28,902 nucleotides of DNA, from NCBI GenBank assembly GCA_041654915.1, contig JBAZCO010000011.1, forward strand, positions 1 to 28,902, in the 5' to 3' direction. The position numbers were made by a program, and so were the translations under genes. The stretch is from JBAZCO01 sp041654915 (GTDB lineage Bacteria; Bacillota; Clostridia; Christensenellales; DTU072). Positions 24,257 to 28,902 of this stretch are shown one piece after another. Below the pieces are notes generated by a model, which had not been told where the DNA came from, did no database searches, and was given only the letters and a program-made list of their open reading frames with translations. Positions within the stretch are counted from its first letter, which is position 1. Each line of letters begins with the position of its first letter.

Positions 24257-24900
24257 AAGAACAAGATAAACGAAGAAAGAGGGCTATAAGACAAACAAAT
24301 CCTATATGGTTGATAGTGTGTGAGGGGCGTAATAAAACTGAGATCAATTATTTAAGCCATTTCAACAAACGAGAAGGAAAGGTTCGCCTAATTGTGAAAC
24401 CTTCTGAAGATACTGACCCAAGAAGGATGGTTGAACGAGCAAAAAACATAGCAAAGGCTCAAAGTATAGGTCAAAATTTGAATGACCGAATTATATGCCT
24501 CATAGACTTAGATATTGACGACAATAGGGCAAAGTTGATACAATTGCTCAAGATTAAATACAGCAAAATTAATATTTTCGTATCCAATCCGTGCTTTGAG
24601 ATTTGGTTCTTATTGCATTTTACAAGGCATCCGAATCGTGAAAATAAAAGTCGCAATGTTAAGAAACAGCTTGAGGGATATGTGCCAAATTATACAGAGA
24701 GTATGGATATTTTGCAAAAATGCACCCAAATACAGACGAATTACTCCATAGCAATCAAGAACGCACAAGATTTGCGGAAAGAGTATAGCCATAAAGAAAT
24801 AACGCTACATACAAAATATGCAAATCCTTATACTGATATCGACTTACTTATAAGTGCTTTAATAGAAAAAAACGGACCACCCCAAATCAATTGTGATTAG
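24247..24900 (+). CDS. RloB-family protein, AbiLii-like effector
   Basis: 217 residues, ATG 24247, overlapping the ATPase stop by 10 bp, which implies translational coupling. Family features: a basic start, WLIVCEGRNKTEINYL (residues 21-36, Glu26 in the Toprim-like first acidic position), LIDLDID with Asp87 and Asp89, and the diagnostic SNPCFEIWFLLHF (113-125). RloB proteins are thought to carry a Toprim-related nuclease-like fold and to act with an adjacent AAA ATPase. In AbiL-type systems the pair halts phage growth by sacrificing the cell. No signal peptide. No terminator is evident downstream. Confidence 0.85.
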   Translation: MGIKEQDKRRKRAIRQTNPIWLIVCEGRNKTEINYLSHFNKREGKVRLIVKPSEDTDPRRMVERAKNIAKAQSIGQNLNDRIICLIDLDIDDNRAKLIQLLKIKYSKINIFVSNPCFEIWFLLHFTRHPNRENKSRNVKKQLEGYVPNYTESMDILQKCTQIQTNYSIAIKNAQDLRKEYSHKEITLHTKYANPYTDIDLLISALIEKNGPPQINCD

Positions 24901-25530
24901 ATCATACCAATTTTGCATCTCGTAAGCCTTTTTCCGTGGTTTTTATTAGTGTATATAAATTACCTTCCTGTAATGTTTAGTTTCTAATTTTCACAAACGA
25001 TTGCTTTTTGGGACCTCTATAGTAAAAATTTTTCTCTGTCGGCAAACGGTTGAAAAGTCTTCTCTATCCTCTCTCTTTAGGTTGGGAATTGTGAAGTCAG
25101 ATTTGATTTTCGAGGATAAATCTCAACTACCCATGCGTTAAATTAAGATATTCGGCAAAATATCCTAACTATACTTGCAAGTCTCTCATTGTTTGTTCAA
25201 CTAATGCGACAAGAAATATCAATAATTTACGACAAAAGTACGCAACAAAACTTGACAAAATACATCAATCAAGGATTCATTGATCCGCCTACGGAGTCTG
25301 CATTGGTCCAATAGGATGTTTAAGAGATTAGCAAAAAAGCTATATCAACTCATATATAATCCTGTGCAACCTAAAAAGTCACCCGTGAGTCACCCCGAAA
25401 ATATACACGATAGGGTATGATAGATAAGGCGGGGAGCGGCACCGGATAATCGGAAAGAATTCTAAAAATTATAGGGATAATATATGTAATATTTTCTCCT
25501 AAAAATGACAGAGTTCTACTTAAGGGAGAA
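24901..25530. other. Right end of the island, no gene
   Basis: About 630 AT-rich bases without a supportable reading frame. The notable content is a pair of AGTCACCC words (25377-25384, 25388-25395) shortly before the tRNA 3' scar. Confidence 0.5.
25377..25395 (+). repeat. AGTCACCC direct repeat pair, right copy
   Basis: Two AGTCACCC words three bases apart, about 135 bp before the tRNA 3' fragment. The left copy (12614-12633) has the same orientation and a four-base gap. Candidate arm-type integrase binding sites. Confidence 0.45.
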
Positions 25531-25575
25531 CTACGGAACCGAAGGCTAGGAGTTCGACCCTCTTAGGGTGCGCCA
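25531..25575 (+). pseudogene. 3' half of tRNA-Arg (right attachment scar)
   Basis: Begins CTACGGAACCGAAGGCT, identical to the intact tRNA from the anticodon loop onward for 17 bases. It continues with a diverged T-arm (AGGAG/CTCTT, loop TTCGACC) and ends AGGGTGCGCCA. Joined at CTACGGAAC to the 5' half at 12481-12521, it gives a 77-base tRNA with a complete cloverleaf, so these two pieces are the likely halves of the original gene. Confidence 0.9.
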
Positions 25576-25582
25576 AAAGACA

Positions 25583-25619
25583 CCCAAAAGCCGAGATATA
25601 GCATCTTGGCTTTTTTGGG
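25583..25619 (+). terminator. Terminator after the right tRNA scar
   Basis: AAAAGCCGAGAT and ATCTTGGCTTTT with a short loop, extended by CCC/GGG, with six Ts. Nearly the same hairpin occurs at 28659-28688. Confidence 0.88.
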
Positions 25620-25658
25620 CAAGTTTTTTGCAAATAATAAAGTATAAGCAAGAGCTTA

Positions 25659-25711
25659 TGCGGAAATATTGACGGGCAAAGTGCGGAAATTTTGATGGGT
25701 AAAGTGCGGAA
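25659..25711. repeat. 23-bp direct repeats, possible IS21-type end remnant
   Basis: TGCGGAAAT(A/T)TTGA(C/T)GGG(C/T)AAAG occurs at 25659-25681 and 25682-25704, with a third start TGCGGAA at 25705. Multiple TG-starting terminal repeats of this kind occur at ends of IS21-family elements, but no istA/istB genes are present. Confidence 0.4.
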
Positions 25712-25833
25712 TAATTATATTGTAAAATAGGCTCAATATTTCTTATGCTTTGCTAAAAATTAAAGGCAATGATTTCGCAGTTGCAAGCAAATTTAATCAA
25801 TCTGTAAATTAAAAGCCTATAATAAAATAGTGG

Positions 25834-25862
25834 TTGCAAAAACAATAAAAATACCTTATTAT
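25834..25862 (+). promoter_or_regulatory. Promoter of the LRR lipoprotein
   Basis: TTGCAA (25834-25839), 17-bp spacer, TATTAT (25857-25862), about 57 bp before ATG 25920, which has GGAGAGG upstream. Confidence 0.6.
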
Positions 25863-25919
25863 GTAATTAGCACTTATATTTATGTTATTACGAGAAATTG
25901 ATTTTGGAGAGGGTGTTTT

Positions 25920-28580
25920 ATGAAACGGGTTGGCAAATTATTGGGATTTTTTATAATTATTGGGATTTGTATCGGCATTTTTGCCGCATGTAGTAATATC
26001 GAATTTGAGATTTCATTTATCGTAGATGGTGAAATATATCATACTATAAATACGAGTGGCAATGAGATTGTTAAGATGCCAAACGACCCCTCAAAAGACG
26101 GTTATATTTTTGACGGCTGGTTTTGGGATAAGGATATTTGGGAAAGACCCTTTACTGCAAATTCTCTCTTAGGCATTTCCCTTTCGGAAAATATTCAAAT
26201 TTATGCCAAAGGGGGAATTCCTAATGAGGAAATAAAGACACATACGGTAATCTTTGACGGTAATGGCGGCACATTTGTTTCGGGTGAAGTTACTCAAACG
26301 GTAGAACACGGCAAAGCGGCCGATGCTCCTATCTTTACGAAACCCGAATTGACGCTCTCTTGGGACAAGGCTTTTGATAATATTGTTGGAGATATCACCG
26401 TTAAAGCGGAATGGTCGGCAAAAGTAGAGTTCGTAACAAATGGCGGTACTGATGTAGAAAGCCTTCTTTTGGGGCAAGGTAGTAGAATAGCCATTCCCGA
26501 GTGCAGTCGTGAGGGATATACTCTTGATGGTTGGTATACAAGTTTAACCAATGGGGAAACACTGGACGAAAAGTGGTCTTTTAACAGTAGTACCATACAA
26601 AACAATATAAAACTTTATGCAAAATGGTTATCACCGTTCACTTTCACTAGGAGCGGAAACAATTATATTATAACGGGACTGACCGAATTAGGGGCGACAA
26701 AAACCTCCCTCGAGATTCCCGCCGAGATAGAAGGCAACTCGGTAATCGATATCGCTCCGTATGCTTTTAAAGATTATAACCGTATAACTTCTATTGTTAT
26801 TCCATATGGGCTTAGAACAATAGGCAATAACGCATTCGAAGGTTGCACAGGTCTAAGCTCAATGAGTATTCCCAATAGTGTAACGAACATAGGCGGCTCT
26901 GCTTTCAGCGGTTGTAGCGGGCTTGTAGATATCACCTTGCCCTTTGTGGGAAGTGCCTTAAACAACCCAAGCAACATTCATTTTGGATATATCTTTGGAG
27001 CAAGCTCTTACAATGATAACAGTTCGTATATTCCATCCTCTTTAAAAACGGTTGTAATAACCCAAGCAACCTCAATAGGTAATTATGCGTTTAGTGGTTG
27101 CAGTAGTTTGACTAGTATAGTTATACTTGATAGTATAACTAATATAGAACATTTTGCTTTTAGCGGGTGCAGTGGCCTTACAAGCATAACAATACCCGAA
27201 AGCGTAATAAATATAGGTTATTCTGCTTTTAGCGGTTGCAACAACCTTATGGATATTACCTTGCCCTTTGTTGGGGAAACCTTAAACGGCACAGGCTACA
27301 CTCACTTTGGATATATTTTTGGAGCAAGCTCTTATAGTGAAAACAGCGTTTATATTCCATACTCACTCAAAACTGTAACAATAACGGGAGGGAGTTCTAT
27401 TGATTCTTATTCTTTCTATAATTGCAACAACCTAACGAGCGTAACAATACCAGACAGCATAATAAACATGGGAAATTATGTTTTTTATGATTGCAGCAGC
27501 CTTACAAGCGTAACGATAGGGGGCAGCGTAACGAGCATAGGAAGTTTTGCTTTCAGTGGTTGCGGTAGCCTTACAAGCGTAACAATACCAGAGAGCGTAA
27601 TAAGCATAGGTGATTCTGCATTCTACAATTGCAGTAGTCTAACGAGCATAATAATCGGGGATAGTGTAACAAGCATTGGAAGTTATGCTTTCCGCTCTTG
27701 TAGTAGTTTAATGAGCATAACAATTCCAGACAGCGTGTTAAATATTGAACACTATGCTTTCTATAATTGCAATGACCTAACGAGCGTAACAATACCTAAC
27801 AGCGTAACAAGCATAGGAACTAACGCTTTTAAAGGGTGCGACAGTCTAAATTATATAAATATATCTAATGCTAATGTTAAATACAAGTCTGTTGAGGGAG
27901 TGTTATTCAGCAAGGATGCCAAGACTTTGATACGATACCCCATAGGCAAAGAGTTGACAAGCTACACAATCCCTGACAGCGTAACGAGCATAGAAGATTA
28001 TGCCTTCAGTGGTTGCAATAATCTCACTTCAATCACAATTCCCATCAACATAACGAGCATAGGCGATTGGGTGTTCTTTGGTTGTAGCAGTCTAACCTCA
28101 ATCACAATCGGGGGCAGCGTAACGAGCATAGGAAAATATGCCTTTTATGATTGTAACGGGCTTGTAGATATCGTCTTGCCCTTTGTGGGAAATACCTTGA
28201 ACGGCACAAGCAACACTCACTTTGGATATATCTTTGGAGCAAACTCTTATATTGATAACAGCGATTATATTCCTTCCTCTTTAAAAACTGTAACAATAAC
28301 GGGAGGGCACTCTATCGGCTCTCACACCTTCTTCAATTGCAACAATCTCACTTCAATCACAATTCCCACCAGCATAACGAGCATAGGAAATTATGCTTTC
28401 CGTGGTTGCAGTAGCCTAACGAGCGTAATAATCGGGGGCAATGTAACAAGCATAGGAAGTTATGCCTTTTATGATTGCAACAGTCTAACAATTTATGCCC
28501 GTGCCGCAAGCAAGCCAAGCGGTTGGGATAGTAATTGGAACTATTCAGACAGACCGGTTGTTTGGGACTATAAAGATTAA
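25920..28580 (+). CDS. BspA-type LRR surface lipoprotein with InlB B-repeats
   Basis: 886 residues. Signal peptide with lipobox FAAC, lipidated Cys24. About residues 27-240 contain three Listeria-Bacteroides repeats (GYIFDGWF ... IYAKG; VIFDGNGGTF ... VKAEW; VEFVTNGGTDVES ... LYAKW). From about 255 to the end it is a solenoid of LRR_5/BspA repeats of about 23 residues (IPDSVTSIGSYAFRSCSSLMSIT type). A module with FGYIFGA is inserted three times, at about 26982, 27306 and 28221. It ends with a short cap (IYARAASKPSGW). Such proteins sit on the cell surface and in characterised relatives bind host matrix or other cells. It carries its own promoter and terminator. The repeats make assembly errors possible. 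Confidence 0.9.
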   Translation: MKRVGKLLGFFIIIGICIGIFAACSNIEFEISFIVDGEIYHTINTSGNEIVKMPNDPSKDGYIFDGWFWDKDIWERPFTANSLLGISLSENIQIYAKGGIPNEEIKTHTVIFDGNGGTFVSGEVTQTVEHGKAADAPIFTKPELTLSWDKAFDNIVGDITVKAEWSAKVEFVTNGGTDVESLLLGQGSRIAIPECSREGYTLDGWYTSLTNGETLDEKWSFNSSTIQNNIKLYAKWLSPFTFTRSGNNYIITGLTELGATKTSLEIPAEIEGNSVIDIAPYAFKDYNRITSIVIPYGLRTIGNNAFEGCTGLSSMSIPNSVTNIGGSAFSGCSGLVDITLPFVGSALNNPSNIHFGYIFGASSYNDNSSYIPSSLKTVVITQATSIGNYAFSGCSSLTSIVILDSITNIEHFAFSGCSGLTSITIPESVINIGYSAFSGCNNLMDITLPFVGETLNGTGYTHFGYIFGASSYSENSVYIPYSLKTVTITGGSSIDSYSFYNCNNLTSVTIPDSIINMGNYVFYDCSSLTSVTIGGSVTSIGSFAFSGCGSLTSVTIPESVISIGDSAFYNCSSLTSIIIGDSVTSIGSYAFRSCSSLMSITIPDSVLNIEHYAFYNCNDLTSVTIPNSVTSIGTNAFKGCDSLNYINISNANVKYKSVEGVLFSKDAKTLIRYPIGKELTSYTIPDSVTSIEDYAFSGCNNLTSITIPINITSIGDWVFFGCSSLTSITIGGSVTSIGKYAFYDCNGLVDIVLPFVGNTLNGTSNTHFGYIFGANSYIDNSDYIPSSLKTVTITGGHSIGSHTFFNCNNLTSITIPTSITSIGNYAFRGCSSLTSVIIGGNVTSIGSYAFYDCNSLTIYARAASKPSGWDSNWNYSDRPVVWDYKD

Positions 28581-28658
28581 GCTAAAACCACACAACATTC
28601 TCGAACACAGTCCGAATAATTGTTTTGTAGGAAAAGAAAACATCCTTAGGGTTGCTGC

Positions 28659-28688
28659 AAAAGCCGAGATAGAAATCTTGGCTTTTTT
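28659..28688 (+). terminator. Terminator after the LRR lipoprotein
   Basis: 12-bp stem AAAAGCCGAGAT/ATCTTGGCTTTT (one G-U), loop AGAA, six Ts. It shares its stem with the terminator at 25583. Confidence 0.92.
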
Positions 28689-28773
28689 GTTTGGATTAAA
28701 AGGGGGTTGCTTTGGAGGTTTTTGATTGTTTTTGATATAAGATTTATAGTTTTATTGAATATGATTAAAATTG

Positions 28774-28802
28774 TTGACAATAATATTATTTTGTTATATT
28801 AT
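28774..28802 (+). promoter_or_regulatory. Strong promoter at the right edge
   Basis: TTGACA (28774-28779), 17-bp AT-only-like spacer, TATTAT (28797-28802). It drives whatever lies beyond the window. Confidence 0.8.
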
Positions 28803-28902
28803 ATAAAAGCTGTCGCTTTTGGAAGATGACTTTTGAGAGAGGCGGCGATGGACCTTAAAAACTGAACAGACAGATTAAGAAGCGAATTAGACGAGCGCCC
28901 AT
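28803..28902 (+). other. Possible rRNA operon leader
   Basis: After the promoter comes a short hairpin AAAAGC/GCTTTT near the expected start, and then GACCTTAAAAACTGAACAG at 28851-28869. This resembles the CCTTGAAAACTGAACA-type words common before 16S genes and in rRNA spacers of Firmicutes. The only start here (ATG 28849) reads five codons and stops, so a protein start is unlikely. No rRNA is reached before the window ends. Confidence 0.4.

Noticed and set aside
26169..28296. Minus-strand frames within the LRR lipoprotein
   Set aside because: Antisense to a well-defined repeat protein with repetitive Leu/Cys/Arg content typical of shadow frames.
28849..28866. Start of a coding gene at ATG 28849
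   Set aside because: The frame stops after five codons and the surrounding words look like an rRNA leader.

Overview
The window looks like a chromosomal segment of a low-GC, Gram-positive bacterium, most likely an uncultured gut member of the Clostridia (Bacillota). This is inferred from AT-rich intergenic DNA, strong GGAGG-type ribosome binding sites, TTGACA/TATAAT promoters, many lipoboxes (LAAC, FAAC, LVGC), Listeria-Bacteroides (InlB B) repeats, GLUG repeats and BspA-type leucine-rich repeats. No 16S rRNA or other taxonomic marker is visible.

Region 1 (1-12.4 kb) is ordinary chromosome with a few oddities. It opens with about 2.8 copies of a 131-bp tandem repeat carrying a perfect hairpin. 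A decayed serine hydrolase follows, then an APH-type kinase, a DUF4234 membrane protein, asnA, two nitroreductase-family proteins, a long mscL, a GLUG/InlB lipoprotein with a YcxB-like partner, an HSL-type esterase, a GPH-family sugar transporter and a ChbG/YdjC-like deacetylase. The last three suggest uptake and trimming of glycans.

Region 2 (12.42-25.6 kb) is an accessory island in a tRNA-Arg(ACG) locus. A consensus promoter drives only the first 41 nt of the tRNA. A complete copy lies 198 bp downstream, and 3' pieces of tRNA recur at about 15.6 and 25.5 kb, each followed by its own terminator. The 5' piece (12481-12521) and the 3' piece (25531-25575) share exactly CTACGGAAC and together rebuild a 77-nt tRNA, which marks the anticodon loop as the recombination core. 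The left sub-island (12.8-15.6 kb) holds a free-standing Ntox50-like toxin domain, a likely immunity protein, a DUF4417 protein and an HNH nuclease. The right sub-island (15.6-25.5 kb) holds a frameshifted tyrosine integrase with an internal XRE-like helix-turn-helix, a small excisionase-like protein, a 19-bp tandem repeat array, a solitary DNA methyltransferase that looks leaderless, a lipoprotein and XRE repressor facing each other across paired palindromic operators, and an AAA ATPase/RloB pair of the AbiL type.

Region 3 (25.6-28.9 kb) has a possible IS21-like end remnant and a large BspA-type LRR lipoprotein. It ends with a strong promoter and leader that look like the start of an rRNA operon.

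The parts most worth attention are the tRNA-Arg integration scar, the XRE/lipoprotein switch whose operator fills the -35/-10 spacer, and the toxin/DUF4417/HNH cassette.
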